From assembly GCA_013154005.1 (NCBI GenBank), contig JAADDK010000016.1, positions 1 through 38,302 of the forward strand: a DNA stretch of 38,302 nt, read 5' to 3'. Positions 1 to 8,042 of this stretch are shown here, piece after piece (the stretch's first letter is position 1; each line of letters begins with the position of its first letter). The stretch is from Methanobacteriota archaeon (GTDB taxonomy: Archaea > Thermoplasmatota > Thermoplasmata > Thermoplasmatales > Aciduliprofundaceae). Both the position numbers and the translations under genes were made by a program. Below the pieces are notes generated by a model that saw only the letters and a program-made list of their open reading frames with translations, did not search any database and had not been told where the DNA came from.

Positions 1-467
1 TTGTTGGGATACATAATGATAAACGCACCCATTATGCCGAATATTGCGCCGGAAGCGCCAATCAAAATCGAGTTCACTCCGAAAATATGAAGATACAATG
101 AATATCCCAGATTTGCAATCACTCCGGATATCAGAAATATGGCGGTAAATTTGCGGCTTCCTATCTCACGCTCAAAGGGCATGCCCGCCAGAAAGAAAAA
201 CAGGATATTGAAAAACACGTGCCCGGGCGAGATGCTGTGCAAGAACATGCCCGTGAATATCCCAACGTCCGGAGGATATTTTGCCCCCAGCGTCATGAAA
301 AAGCTGTAAAGTGCGGGCAAATCAAAATAATAAAGCAGAATTTCAATAACATAAATAATCGTGAATGACAGAGATAGCATAACCACTGCATTTTTACGAA
401 ACGCCAAAAGCGTAAATACGACCATGATTATTATCGCAACGAGCTCAGCAAGCATGCATGTGAGCAT
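1..467 (-). CDS. Rhomboid family intramembrane serine protease (N-terminal part, cut by window edge)
   Basis: This gene is missing from the ORF track because it runs off the left edge. Reading the minus strand from ATG at 467 (or the in-frame ATG at 455) gives about 150 hydrophobic residues with several membrane segments. The HVFFN stretch after GMFLHSISPG matches the rhomboid loop and TM2 motif, and GASGAIFG holds the expected catalytic serine. Rhomboids cleave transmembrane substrates inside the membrane with a Ser-His dyad; the histidine should lie beyond base 1 and cannot be checked. An AT-rich TATA-like stretch lies roughly 15-25 nt ahead of the start and is shared with the divergent gene at 557. 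The family call is firm; the substrate is unknown. Confidence 0.88.
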   Translation of the reverse strand, partial: MLTCMLAELVAIIIMVVFTLLAFRKNAVVMLSLSFTIIYVIEILLYYFDLPALYSFFMTLGAKYPPDVGIFTGMFLHSISPGHVFFNILFFFLAGMPFEREIGSRKFTAIFLISGVIANLGYSLYLHIFGVNSILIGASGAIFGIMGAFIIMYPN

Positions 468-505
468 TGAGGGCGATTATTTTAAGTTTGGGTTTTTCAA
501 ACAGA

Positions 506-517
506 AATTAAATAATA
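506..517 (+). promoter_or_regulatory. TATA-type promoter element for the gene at 557
   Basis: The sequence TTAAATAAT sits about 40 nt before ATG 557, so transcription should begin near 538. That leaves a short leader containing GGTGGTG as ribosome binding site. This placement argues against the TTG at 521 listed in the ORF track as the start. Confidence 0.5.
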
Positions 518-556
518 TGCTTGCATAATCTCTCACACAATGGATTTGGTGGTGCT

Positions 557-1117
557 ATGTTCTTCATATTTGGAAGAAAAGATTGCGCAAAGTTGAAAAA
601 AGAATACAAAAAAATCAAAAAAGAACGCGATTCTCTTTATTCATTTTATCAACGATTTTATTATGGTAACCCTGCAACTATGAGAGAGGCAATTAAAAGA
701 GGAATAATGCACAACCAAGATAACATTCGAAATTTTAATTATAAGGATAAAAAATATCATACTCGGAAATACGTATGCATAGACGGCCAAAAAGTACGCT
801 CAAAAGTAGAACGTGAAATTTACAATTATTTGATTCTAAACGGAGTTAAAGTTAGATATGAAGCCATATACAAAACTCCATGGGGCTCTATAATCAGACC
901 TGATTTCTACCTTCCTGAGTATCAAATTTACATTGAATATTTCGGAAAAGAGATTGGCGAGGATAAGAAATACGATGAGATTATGAAATTTAAAAATGGG
1001 CTTTACTCCACCTCCGCAGTTCCCTTCGTAATTCTGCACCGCCACGATGAAGAAAATTTGTATCTAAACATAAAAAATAAACTTGGGAAATTCATAGATG
1101 TTTCCGGTTGGATTTAG
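557..1117 (+). CDS. Small PD-(D/E)XK nuclease-like protein with N-terminal coiled coil
   Basis: The likely start is ATG 557 (186 residues) because GGTGGTG lies just before it; the ORF track begins at an upstream TTG. Residues ~8-30 are lysine/glutamate-rich and probably coiled coil. The C-terminal half shows the order typical of restriction-endonuclease-fold proteins: a helix with a glutamate (KVEREIYNYL), then RPDFYLPEY and YIEYFG, where D and E would be metal ligands. It resembles the stand-alone or helicase-linked nuclease domains that carry RPDFYLPEY..IE. The usual ExK lysine is not obvious, so activity is uncertain. It stands alone between a divergent rhomboid and the mevalonate operon, with no methylase or helicase beside it. 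It is AT-richer than the operon downstream. Confidence 0.6.
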   Translation: MFFIFGRKDCAKLKKEYKKIKKERDSLYSFYQRFYYGNPATMREAIKRGIMHNQDNIRNFNYKDKKYHTRKYVCIDGQKVRSKVEREIYNYLILNGVKVRYEAIYKTPWGSIIRPDFYLPEYQIYIEYFGKEIGEDKKYDEIMKFKNGLYSTSAVPFVILHRHDEENLYLNIKNKLGKFIDVSGWI

Positions 1118-1133
1118 TGCAATAATATGCGCG

Positions 1134-1163
1134 TATCGTCTATTGCCGAATCAAAAAACGATA
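1134..1163. promoter_or_regulatory. Inverted repeat next to the mevalonate operon promoter
   Basis: TATCGT at 1134-1139 and ACGATA at 1158-1163 form a perfect 6-bp inverted repeat with an 18-nt spacer, just upstream of the TATA-like TCTAAATAC at 1167-1175. It could bind a dimeric regulator of the operon or be chance. Confidence 0.25.
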
Positions 1164-1166
1164 AAC

Positions 1167-1175
1167 TCTAAATAC
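1167..1175 (+). promoter_or_regulatory. TATA-like element of the HMG-CoA synthase operon
   Basis: TCTAAATAC lies about 35 nt before ATG 1207. The short leader carries AGGTGAG as ribosome binding site. Confidence 0.45.
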
Positions 1176-1206
1176 TTCTTTATTCTTCTGCCAGACAGGT
1201 GAGATT

Positions 1207-2250
1207 ATGGTTGGTATAGTGACCTACGGTAGTTATGTCCCGTTATACAGAATTAAGACCGCAGAAATTGCCCGAATATGGGGTGACGAACCCTCACACC
1301 CGGAAAAAGGGCTGGGCATAAAGAGCAAGACCGTACCCGCATATGATGAGGACGCCGCAACAATCGCCGTGGAAGCCCTGCGCAATGCACTGCGCAGAAA
1401 AAACATTCCCGGAGAGAGAATAGGCGCGATTTTCGTGGGCAGCGAATCGCACCCCTATGCTGTGAAGCCCACCGCGTCGCTCATCGCCGAAGTGGTTGGC
1501 GCGTACAACGCCCACGCCGCTGATCTGGAGTTTGCATGCAAGGCAGGCACAGCAGCCATGCAGAACGTTTATGCAATGGTCAAAGCGGGCATGATTGACT
1601 ACGGTATCGCAATAGGCACAGACACCTCGCAGGGCCAGCCCGGTGATGCGCTCGATTATTCTGCGTCTGCGGGAGGCACCGCATACATTATTGGAAAAGA
1701 CGAAGTTATTGCCGAAATCAATCATACCATTTCATTCGTTACGGATACTCCCGACTTCTGGCGCAGAGAGGGTCAGAGATATCCCTCGCATGGCGGAAGG
1801 TTCACGGGTGAGCCTGCGTATTTCAAGCATGTGATGACCGCCGCCAAGCGCCTTATGGAAGAGATGGGCACCGGGCCAAAAGATTACGATTACGCAGTAT
1901 TTCATCAGCCCAACGGTAAGTTCCCGCTTAGAGTGGGCAAGAGACTGGGATTCACAAAAGAGCAGATAGAGCAGGGATTGCTCACACCCTACATCGGCAA
2001 CACATACTCTGGAGCAACGCCCACGGGTCTAAGCGCGGTGCTGGACGTGGCCAAGCCGGGAGATAGAATCATAGCAGTATCGTTCGGAAGCGGAGCCGGC
2101 AGCGATGCATTCGACATAACCGTGACAGATGAGATTGAGAAATTCAATCGCGATGCCGCACCCAAAATCTGGGACCAGATTAAGAGGGCGAAGTACATCG
2201 ACTATGCGCAGTATCTCAAATTCAGGCGCATGATTGTGGAGGTGGATTAA
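1207..2250 (+). CDS. Hydroxymethylglutaryl-CoA synthase
   Basis: This enzyme condenses acetyl-CoA with acetoacetyl-CoA to HMG-CoA, the committed entry to the mevalonate route that makes archaeal isoprenoid lipids. At 347 residues it has the usual archaeal size. The thiolase-fold triad is visible: E80 in [12 protein letters not shown], the acyl-accepting C111 in [10 protein letters not shown], and H233 in [13 protein letters not shown] 1207 follows AGGTGAG at good spacing. The gene abuts the thiolase start at 2251 and the DUF35 gene follows directly. In methanogenic archaea these three proteins form one complex that channels acetoacetyl-CoA, so the same is inferred here. Confidence 0.96.
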   Translation: MVGIVTYGSYVPLYRIKTAEIARIWGDEPSHPEKGLGIKSKTVPAYDEDAATIAVEALRNALRRKNIPGERIGAIFVGSESHPYAVKPTASLIAEVVGAYNAHAADLEFACKAGTAAMQNVYAMVKAGMIDYGIAIGTDTSQGQPGDALDYSASAGGTAYIIGKDEVIAEINHTISFVTDTPDFWRREGQRYPSHGGRFTGEPAYFKHVMTAAKRLMEEMGTGPKDYDYAVFHQPNGKFPLRVGKRLGFTKEQIEQGLLTPYIGNTYSGATPTGLSAVLDVAKPGDRIIAVSFGSGAGSDAFDITVTDEIEKFNRDAAPKIWDQIKRAKYIDYAQYLKFRRMIVEVD

Positions 2251-3417
2251 ATGCGAGAAGTTGCAATTATCGGAGCAGGAGAGACAAAATACGGTGAGCA
2301 CTGGGACAAGAGCCTCAGAGACCTGGTTGTAGAGGCGGGATTGAAAGCTGTGGAAGATGCCAACATCACCGCAGATGACGTTCAGGCAATATTCGGCGGA
2401 AACATGAGTGCAGGTAGCTTTGTGGGTCAGGACCATGTGGGCGCATTAATCGCTGATTTTGCCGGTGTGGCAGACAAGAAAATCCCGGCAATGCGCATTG
2501 AATCGGCATGTGCCAGTGGTGCGGCAGCGCTGCACGCAGGATACATGGCAATCGCGTCCGGCATGTACGATATCGTCCTTGTGGGCGGCGTGGAAAAGAT
2601 GACCGACCTGCCCGGAGATATGGTCACGGACATTCTGGCAGGTGCGGCAGACAGAGAATGGGAAGTGTTTTTAGGTGCGACTTTTCCGGCGCTGGCAGCC
2701 ATGATGGCTCGGCGCTACATGCACGAGTTCGGAATGACCAAAGAGCAGATGGCTCTGTTTCCGGTAATAGCGCACAAGCACGGTGCGCTGAATCCCGACG
2801 CGCATTTTCAGCGTGAGATAACCGTGGATGCTGTTCTCAAAGCGCCGATGGTCGCAGACCCGCTAACCATTATGAACTGCTCACCGGTAAGTGATGGCTC
2901 GGCCGCCGTGGTGCTTACCTCCGCGGACATGGCCAGAAAATACACAGACTCGCCAATAAAAATCTCCGCGTCCGCGTTCGCGAACGAGTACATATCTCTG
3001 CACTCCCGTGAATCACTGATTCGCTCCGTATCCACCATAGAAGCCGGGCGCAAGGCGTACAAGATGGCAAAGAAAGAGCCAAAAGATATAGACCTCGTGG
3101 AGATTCACGACGCATTTTCGATAATTGCCATTGAGGGCATAGAGGACCTCGGCTTTGCGAAGAAAGGCGAAGCGTGGAAACTGGCAGAAGAGGGACAGCT
3201 CAATTTAGATGGCTCGCTTCCGTACAATCCCTCTGGCGGTTTGAAAGCAAAGGGACATCCTGTGGGTGCCACGGGTGTTGGGCAGGTTGTGGAGATCGTC
3301 AAGCAACTGCGCAACGAGGCGGGCAAAAGGCAGGTTGACGGTGCAGAGGTGGGTCTCGCGCACAATGTTGGTGGCACAATGACTTCAAGCATCGTGCATA
3401 TTCTGGAGGTGATGTAA
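2251..3417 (+). CDS. Acetyl-CoA C-acetyltransferase (acetoacetyl-CoA thiolase)
   Basis: The product (388 residues) should condense two acetyl-CoA to acetoacetyl-CoA for the HMG-CoA synthase encoded immediately upstream. Visible features are the nucleophile C87 in RIESACASGA, H286 in VEIHDAFS, and H336 in GHPVGATG. The second catalytic cysteine of classical biosynthetic thiolases (CxG) is absent; the C-terminal loop reads HNVGGT, as in the archaeal SCP2/thiolase branch. That reaction is uphill alone, which fits obligate coupling to the synthase. The ATG follows the upstream stop with no gap and GGAGGTGG-like sequence lies in the synthase 3' end. The assignment is firm from sequence and context. 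Confidence 0.95.
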   Translation: MREVAIIGAGETKYGEHWDKSLRDLVVEAGLKAVEDANITADDVQAIFGGNMSAGSFVGQDHVGALIADFAGVADKKIPAMRIESACASGAAALHAGYMAIASGMYDIVLVGGVEKMTDLPGDMVTDILAGAADREWEVFLGATFPALAAMMARRYMHEFGMTKEQMALFPVIAHKHGALNPDAHFQREITVDAVLKAPMVADPLTIMNCSPVSDGSAAVVLTSADMARKYTDSPIKISASAFANEYISLHSRESLIRSVSTIEAGRKAYKMAKKEPKDIDLVEIHDAFSIIAIEGIEDLGFAKKGEAWKLAEEGQLNLDGSLPYNPSGGLKAKGHPVGATGVGQVVEIVKQLRNEAGKRQVDGAEVGLAHNVGGTMTSSIVHILEVM

Positions 3418-3819
3418 ATGGTGGTACCTCGATTCTGGAGAGAGCGCAGATACAGGTATTCGCTTATCGGCACTCGCTGTCCTGTGTGCGGCACAGTGTA
3501 TTTCCCACCGCGTAATGTATGCCCAAAATGCGGACGCGAAAGCGTGGGCAAGATGGAAGAGTTCCAGCTCAGCGGCAAGGGCGAAGTTTACTCGTACACG
3601 GTGGTGCATCAGAACGTGCTGGGATACAAATACCAGAAGCCGTACGTGATGGCCATAGTGCAGACTCCCGAAGGACCCCGGATAACCGGCCAGATTGTGG
3701 ATATTGACCCGGAAGAGGTGCACATTGGCATGCCCGTGCGTGCCGTGTTCCGCAGAATCGCAGAGGACGGCAAGGCGGGCATCATTCAGTACGGATACAA
3801 ATTCGTGAAAGACGAATAA
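3418..3819 (+). CDS. DUF35 zinc-ribbon/OB-fold protein of the thiolase-HMG-CoA synthase complex
   Basis: This 133-residue protein starts one base after the thiolase stop. An N-terminal rubredoxin-like zinc ribbon uses C21, C24, C35 and C38 (CPVCG and CPKCG), followed by an OB fold with the family motif GEVYSYTVVH. DUF35 proteins act as scaffolds with a shared CoA site between thiolase and HMG-CoA synthase, holding the intermediate between the two active sites. No catalytic residues are expected. Conserved gene order (synthase, thiolase, DUF35) supports the role strongly. Confidence 0.93.
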   Translation: MVVPRFWRERRYRYSLIGTRCPVCGTVYFPPRNVCPKCGRESVGKMEEFQLSGKGEVYSYTVVHQNVLGYKYQKPYVMAIVQTPEGPRITGQIVDIDPEEVHIGMPVRAVFRRIAEDGKAGIIQYGYKFVKDE

Positions 3820-3823
3820 AAAA

Positions 3824-3834
3824 CTTTAAATTTT
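3824..3834 (+). promoter_or_regulatory. TATA box for a leaderless transcript at 3855
   Basis: CTTTAAATTT lies 21-31 nt before ATG 3855 with no ribosome binding site in between. Transcription should begin at or very near the start codon. The T-rich run right after it could also end the upstream transcript. Confidence 0.6.
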
Positions 3835-3854
3835 TTTAATTCTTTCCCGATTTT

Positions 3855-4469
3855 ATGTTGTGGATCATTGGATTATTAGTTGCATTCATGGGTACCGGGC
3901 TTGTGTTTATAGCAACGTGGAAAAATTACAGCGGTGAGCAGAAAAACTGGGCGATTATATTCGGCATTCTCGGAGCTCCGGGAGCCATGTACACTTTGAT
4001 TACCGCCATGCTCGTGTACAAAATGGCACCGTCATTGCTCGATTACATTGTCATACCTCTGGGTTTAACTGCCGGGCTTGTAAATGCTGGCAGAGCATAC
4101 GCCAGCGGAGAGTTCATGCAAAAAATTTCTAAAAATAGTCAGCTACGGGCAGTAACCCTTGTTAAAACCATAATGTTTGAGCCATTTATGATATACGCAT
4201 ATATGATTGCCATACTAATCACCCAGCTACCAAGCGAAGGCGTGCATATCCCGCTGAGCCATATTAGCTATGCTATGTGGATCGTATCCATCGCAGGCAT
4301 GGCGGGAGGTCTCATACTCGGATTCTCCGCAAATAGATACGAGAAAGAAACGGACATAGAAGATTCAAAAAACATACGTGGGTTCATAATTAAAGCCCTG
4401 CCGGCTCACATAATCGGCGCATTGGGAGTGATTCTGGCAATAATATTCCTGATGCCATACATGCAATAA
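3855..4469 (+). CDS. Six-helix membrane protein of unknown function
   Basis: I do not recognise a family with confidence; DUF981-type archaeal membrane proteins are a possibility. The 204 residues contain about six hydrophobic segments (roughly 1-22, 34-56, 64-82, 106-126, 137-160, 182-203) and short polar loops. A charged loop (RYEKETDIEDSKN) precedes the last helix. Expression appears leaderless from a TATA box 25 nt upstream. It is convergent with the SPFH operon, its stop lying 10 nt from that operon's last stop, so it is probably a separate unit. No catalytic or metal-binding residues stand out. Confidence 0.75.
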   Translation: MLWIIGLLVAFMGTGLVFIATWKNYSGEQKNWAIIFGILGAPGAMYTLITAMLVYKMAPSLLDYIVIPLGLTAGLVNAGRAYASGEFMQKISKNSQLRAVTLVKTIMFEPFMIYAYMIAILITQLPSEGVHIPLSHISYAMWIVSIAGMAGGLILGFSANRYEKETDIEDSKNIRGFIIKALPAHIIGALGVILAIIFLMPYMQ

Positions 4470-4479
4470 AAGAAAAAAA

Positions 4480-5658
4480 TTATTTGAGTTTGTGGCCGCA
4501 GTACGGGCAGAACGCCACGTCCGGAGGAATCTCCTTGCCGCAGTTGGGACAGTGCATTTTCGCCGGCTCTTGCTTTGCACCGCAGTACGGACAGAACATG
4601 GCATCTTCCGGAATATCGCGTCCGCAGCTCACACATTTTTTCATCTTCTTTTCCACAAATTTATGGCCACAGTACGGGCAGAACTGCGCATCTCCGGGCA
4701 CCATCTTTCCGCACTCCGGACACTTCTTCATGGCAGCCTGCGGTCCCGGCGGCGGTGCCTGCTGCACCCCCTGAGCGGGCTGCATGCTCTGGCCCATGGC
4801 GTTGGCCATGGAGAGCCCGGCACCCATGCCGGCACCAAGCTCGGCCATACCTCCTCCGCTGCCACCCTGTGCCGCACCTTTGCCTATATCCTCTATCGCC
4901 TTGCCGGTCTGATACTGCATGTAATTTACACCCAGTGCAGCCATCGCACCGCGCTTATCAATTGCCTGCTGCACCTCTTCCGGCAAATTGAGATTCAATC
5001 CGGCAATTTTTGTAACTTCCAGTCCGTAGCGGGCGGTATCATCTTTCAACTTTGTAAGCAAAACCTGCTCAATTTCCTGCAAATACGCGGGCAGGTCAAG
5101 AATACTCATATTATGCTTCAGTTTCAGCTCGCCCACCGTGTCGTTCAGGTCCATCACAATCTGGTCCTTGAGCCACTCAATAACTTCCTCGCTCTTCGAA
5201 TATCCTTTTGTGCCCACAAACTCGGTGATGAACACCATGGGCTCGGTGACCTTGTATGCAAACTGTCCAAACGCACGTATGCGCACCACTCCAAAATCCG
5301 GGTCTCGAAAACTCAGAGGCTCCGAGGTTCCAAACTTACCCCGCAGCTCCCGGCGCTGCAGATAGTAAATCTCACCAATCTGCTGCACGCCTGTAACTTT
5401 CTTTACTATGGTGCCCAGAACCGGAACGTTCTCCGTGGTGAGCGCATATCTGCCGGGTCGGTCAAACACGTGCAGCGCCTTACCATCTCTGAAAAACACC
5501 GCCACCTCATCTTCCCGAACCACCACATTATCGTTCCAGCGAATATTGTGCGGCAGACGCCACATCACATTCTCTCCCTTGTACTGGTCCACCCAGAAAA
5601 AGGTTTTCCGGGCATCTGCACCTTCTAAATTGCTCGTCTTTTCACGTTTCAAAATCAT
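4480..5658 (-). CDS. SPFH/flotillin-type protein with three C-terminal zinc ribbons (YdjI-like)
   Basis: Residues ~30-235 look like an SPFH (band 7) domain of the virion-core/YdjI kind: an early GENVMWRLPHNIRWNDNVVV, a strand-rich body, and the helix ending EEVQQAIDKRGAMAALG. A Gly/Met/Ala-rich linker (~260-310) leads to three treble-cysteine pairs: C313/C316 with C327/C330, C342/C345 with C356/C359, and C370/C373 with C384/C387. Each second knuckle reads FCPYCG. There is no transmembrane helix, so partners must recruit it to the membrane. In Bacillus, YdjI is recruited by the zinc-ribbon membrane proteins YdjG/YdjH; here three zinc-ribbon genes sit upstream in the same operon. Its start overlaps the preceding stop by four bases. 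Confidence 0.85.
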   Translation of the reverse strand: MILKREKTSNLEGADARKTFFWVDQYKGENVMWRLPHNIRWNDNVVVREDEVAVFFRDGKALHVFDRPGRYALTTENVPVLGTIVKKVTGVQQIGEIYYLQRRELRGKFGTSEPLSFRDPDFGVVRIRAFGQFAYKVTEPMVFITEFVGTKGYSKSEEVIEWLKDQIVMDLNDTVGELKLKHNMSILDLPAYLQEIEQVLLTKLKDDTARYGLEVTKIAGLNLNLPEEVQQAIDKRGAMAALGVNYMQYQTGKAIEDIGKGAAQGGSGGGMAELGAGMGAGLSMANAMGQSMQPAQGVQQAPPPGPQAAMKKCPECGKMVPGDAQFCPYCGHKFVEKKMKKCVSCGRDIPEDAMFCPYCGAKQEPAKMHCPNCGKEIPPDVAFCPYCGHKLK

Positions 5659-6176
5659 CTAAACACCCCCAGCATCTTATTTCTTCTGGTTCTAAACAGA
5701 GAGTTGAAATCCTTCATCATACCTAAATACTGCTTCATCATTCTGTGCAGCTCGTGAATATTCTCCTCCTCAGCCATTTTAACTGCATAATCCCTCAGCG
5801 CCTGCACCTCCTCTATGAGCTTAACATCAAACTCGTAGAGGCGATTAAGCTGGTCGGTATCCACCCTGTAATCGCTCACCAATCCCATGTAGCCCTGCTC
5901 GGCATGCCGCACCGACTCTTTAAGGGCAACCATATTGTTAATTAACCTTCCAATCAAGCTCATCTCGTCCAGCGCCATGTTCCGGCTTAAATTCTCACGC
6001 ACCTCTTTGAGATTCTCGTGCGCATCATCTAAAATTCGGGCTATGTAATCTCTGAGCAGACTGTCCGCTATGCGCAAATCTTCTCTTTTTCTGTACCCTC
6101 TAAATCCGGGTATGGCCAGCTCGATTTTCTTCAGCAACGTTCTCTCTCTCTCCACTTTATCTCGCATATCGTTCAT
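5655..6176 (-). CDS. Helical coiled-coil protein of the zinc-ribbon/SPFH operon
   Basis: The 173 residues are almost all charged amphipathic helix with no membrane segment or cysteine pair. A distinctive early motif, IPGFRGYRKREDLRIADSLL (residues ~23-42), resembles a motif I recall from bacterial proteins encoded beside SPFH/YdjI genes, but I cannot name the family. Its length and helix content are reminiscent of PspA-type membrane-stress proteins, though similarity to PspA itself is not evident. The start overlaps the upstream membrane-protein stop by four bases and its own stop overlaps the SPFH start, so translation is probably coupled and the products may form a complex. Confidence 0.75.
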   Translation of the reverse strand: MNDMRDKVERERTLLKKIELAIPGFRGYRKREDLRIADSLLRDYIARILDDAHENLKEVRENLSRNMALDEMSLIGRLINNMVALKESVRHAEQGYMGLVSDYRVDTDQLNRLYEFDVKLIEEVQALRDYAVKMAEEENIHELHRMMKQYLGMMKDFNSLFRTRRNKMLGVFR

Positions 6177-6496
6177 TTTTTCTCACCTCTCAACCCATGC
6201 ACAAGCACCACCGCGCCGATAATTATCACGACGAGCACCGCCGTTAGCACGGCATTAAGTCCTGCAAGTATCGCGTAAAGCAATATGCCAATGAGCAAAA
6301 ATCCAATACCTCCATAAAACCGGACCGGTTCTTTTCCAGACAGCACCAGCAACGTAATACCCACGCCGCCAAAAAGAACAAATGATGCATAGGCCCAGAA
6401 ACCTTCGTAAGCAAGAGCCGCCGCTATGCCAATGAGTACGATAGCGATGCCCCACGCCATATAGAATATTCTATCTCCATCTTCCATCTTTATCAC
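6173..6496 (-). CDS. Small four-helix membrane protein of the zinc-ribbon/SPFH operon
   Basis: This 107-residue protein has about four hydrophobic segments (roughly 12-30, 35-52, 58-77 and 80-100) and a lysine-rich C-terminal tail (RGEKK), so both ends are likely cytoplasmic. No family is recognised. It overlaps its neighbours by four bases on each side, so it is likely made in step with them. It could be the membrane platform for the soluble helical protein and the SPFH protein encoded next. Confidence 0.75.
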   Translation of the reverse strand: MIKMEDGDRIFYMAWGIAIVLIGIAAALAYEGFWAYASFVLFGGVGITLLVLSGKEPVRFYGGIGFLLIGILLYAILAGLNAVLTAVLVVIIIGAVVLVHGLRGEKK

Positions 6497-7074
6497 CCCG
6501 TATATTTTCTGAATGCGGGCACATAGTAGCCTCTGTAATTCATGGGCATGTACACCAGCTCTCTGAAACTCGCCTCAAACGAGTAATCAATGCGCTGAAG
6601 CGTGCCACGCATCTCCACCTCGTACGAGAGAAACAGAAACTCTGCCAGTTTCTCACCTTCTTCAATCGTGATACCCACTGGCAGAGCGCTCACTCCCCGG
6701 AAACTGTCAATCTCATGAGGCCTGTCTGGCGGGTTCGATGTGAGCAACTTTCCGATTCGTACAATCTCCTCCGCCGGAAGCTCGGCCCATGCGGGTATGT
6801 ACGAGAGCCATTCACCGCTCTTTCCATGCTGTGCCAGCAGCCCTTTCACCTCCTCCCTGTATATCTGCACCTTTGTGAGATATGTGAAAAACGGCATATA
6901 AGCTTTATCTTTACTGTCCACCTCAAAATCGTATATCTTTCCAGGAATGGTTGCTCCGGTGGGCGCATATATAAACTCACCGCAGTTTTCGCATCGGAAT
7001 ACCATATCCTTTCCCGAGCCCTTGACCACTGAGCCGCATTTGGGACATTTGAGCGGCACGAGTTTTATGCCCAT
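6493..7074 (-). CDS. Soluble zinc-ribbon protein, paralogue of the two membrane-anchored ones upstream
   Basis: The 193-residue product begins with a zinc ribbon (C10/C13 and C28/C31: CPKCG and CENCG). It continues with a mixed domain containing YMPFFTYLTKVQIYR, which matches YLPFWRY and YFPVYRF in the two larger upstream proteins. There is no C-terminal membrane pair, so it is a shortened soluble relative. A conserved end, YMPMNYRGYYVPAFRKY, repeats the aromatic-proline theme. The first ten bases overlap the preceding gene's end. Function is unknown; zinc ribbons here could bind protein partners rather than nucleic acid. Confidence 0.78.
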   Translation of the reverse strand: MGIKLVPLKCPKCGSVVKGSGKDMVFRCENCGEFIYAPTGATIPGKIYDFEVDSKDKAYMPFFTYLTKVQIYREEVKGLLAQHGKSGEWLSYIPAWAELPAEEIVRIGKLLTSNPPDRPHEIDSFRGVSALPVGITIEEGEKLAEFLFLSYEVEMRGTLQRIDYSFEASFRELVYMPMNYRGYYVPAFRKYTG

Positions 7075-8033
7075 TTTAGCACCCCCTTCAAATAGGGTAT
7101 ATCCACACCTTTATAGGGCTTCTCTATGTCTCCCTCTACAATCTCAGAGCCATGACGGAAAAACGAATACGCGCCCAGAAATATAATGCCTCCTATAATG
7201 AGCAGAAACAGCCCCGCTCGCGCATCTACGTACTGCATTGCAGGCAGAGCCAGCCCCACAAGCACGCCGCCCACAGTCGAACCCGTCGCAATGGCGAGCC
7301 CCTGCCACACCGAGTCTCCGGGCGCACGGCCAGAGAGAACCTGCCCGGTCACACCGTCCACCGTGAGGAAATACATCTTATCTTTATACTCGTACCGAAT
7401 AATCCAAACCGGATAATAGAGAAGCACAAAATGCCTGGGCACCACGAAAGTCTTTGAGAAGGTGATGTTCTGAATCTGCGCTTCTTTCACAATGCGCTTG
7501 GATATTTCCTGAACACCCATATCCACCGCATCGTCCTTCGAGGTGGTGACTTCGAACGTCGGGGCGTCTTCAGGCAGAGGAACAACCTCACCACGATAGT
7601 TACGAAGATGCATTATACCTATATCTCCCGCATCGCAGGCAATGTGTGACCAGTCGTAATCTTTCATTATCTCCTTTTCTTTGTACACCTTCTCGGTATT
7701 GCCCCGGGAATCGGTACGATAGTTATAGCCACACACCACGCCGAGCCCCTTCGCAGTGTAGCGCCAGAAAGGTAGATACACGTGGTAAATTTCCTTTATC
7801 TTTCCCACTTCTTTCAAATCCCTCGCTTTGAACCCGTGCTTGAACCATTTATGCGCCGCCTCCAGCGCCTTCTTCTCGTCCACCACAAGGGCGTAGGCAA
7901 GCGTTTTCACGTCATCTTCTCCTTCAATCTTCGAGACAGTATGGCAGAACGGGCATATGGCAAGATGGTCTCCTTCCTCCACATCGATTCTGCCTCCGCA
8001 GCTGGGACAGCTTAACCCAAACGTGAGTTTCAT
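7065..8033 (-). CDS. Membrane-anchored zinc-ribbon protein (322 aa)
   Basis: An N-terminal zinc ribbon (C9/C12 and C27/C30) is followed by a large domain with two aromatic-proline motifs, YLPFWRY and YYPVWIIRYEY. The second runs into MYFLTVDGVTGQVLSG, which looks like a PepSY-type strand pair. Two transmembrane helices (~244-266 and ~275-294) lie near the end, followed by a ~28-residue tail, so ribbon and tail should be on the same, probably cytoplasmic, side. The layout recalls Bacillus YdjG. The gene starts 9 nt after the upstream stop, with GGTGGTATT near the start as ribosome binding site. Confidence 0.8.
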   Translation of the reverse strand: MKLTFGLSCPSCGGRIDVEEGDHLAICPFCHTVSKIEGEDDVKTLAYALVVDEKKALEAAHKWFKHGFKARDLKEVGKIKEIYHVYLPFWRYTAKGLGVVCGYNYRTDSRGNTEKVYKEKEIMKDYDWSHIACDAGDIGIMHLRNYRGEVVPLPEDAPTFEVTTSKDDAVDMGVQEISKRIVKEAQIQNITFSKTFVVPRHFVLLYYPVWIIRYEYKDKMYFLTVDGVTGQVLSGRAPGDSVWQGLAIATGSTVGGVLVGLALPAMQYVDARAGLFLLIIGGIIFLGAYSFFRHGSEIVEGDIEKPYKGVDIPYLKGVLKWA

Positions 8034-8042
8034 AATACCACC

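Noticed and set aside
521-556. TTG start of the PD-(D/E)XK-like ORF
   Set aside because: The TATA box position and the GGTGGTG just before ATG 557 favour the later start.
4492-5628. 378-residue plus-strand ORF opposite the SPFH gene
   Set aside because: It is the antisense shadow of the SPFH gene, rich in His, Leu and Arg with no motif, no promoter and no ribosome binding site. The minus-strand reading has clear domains.
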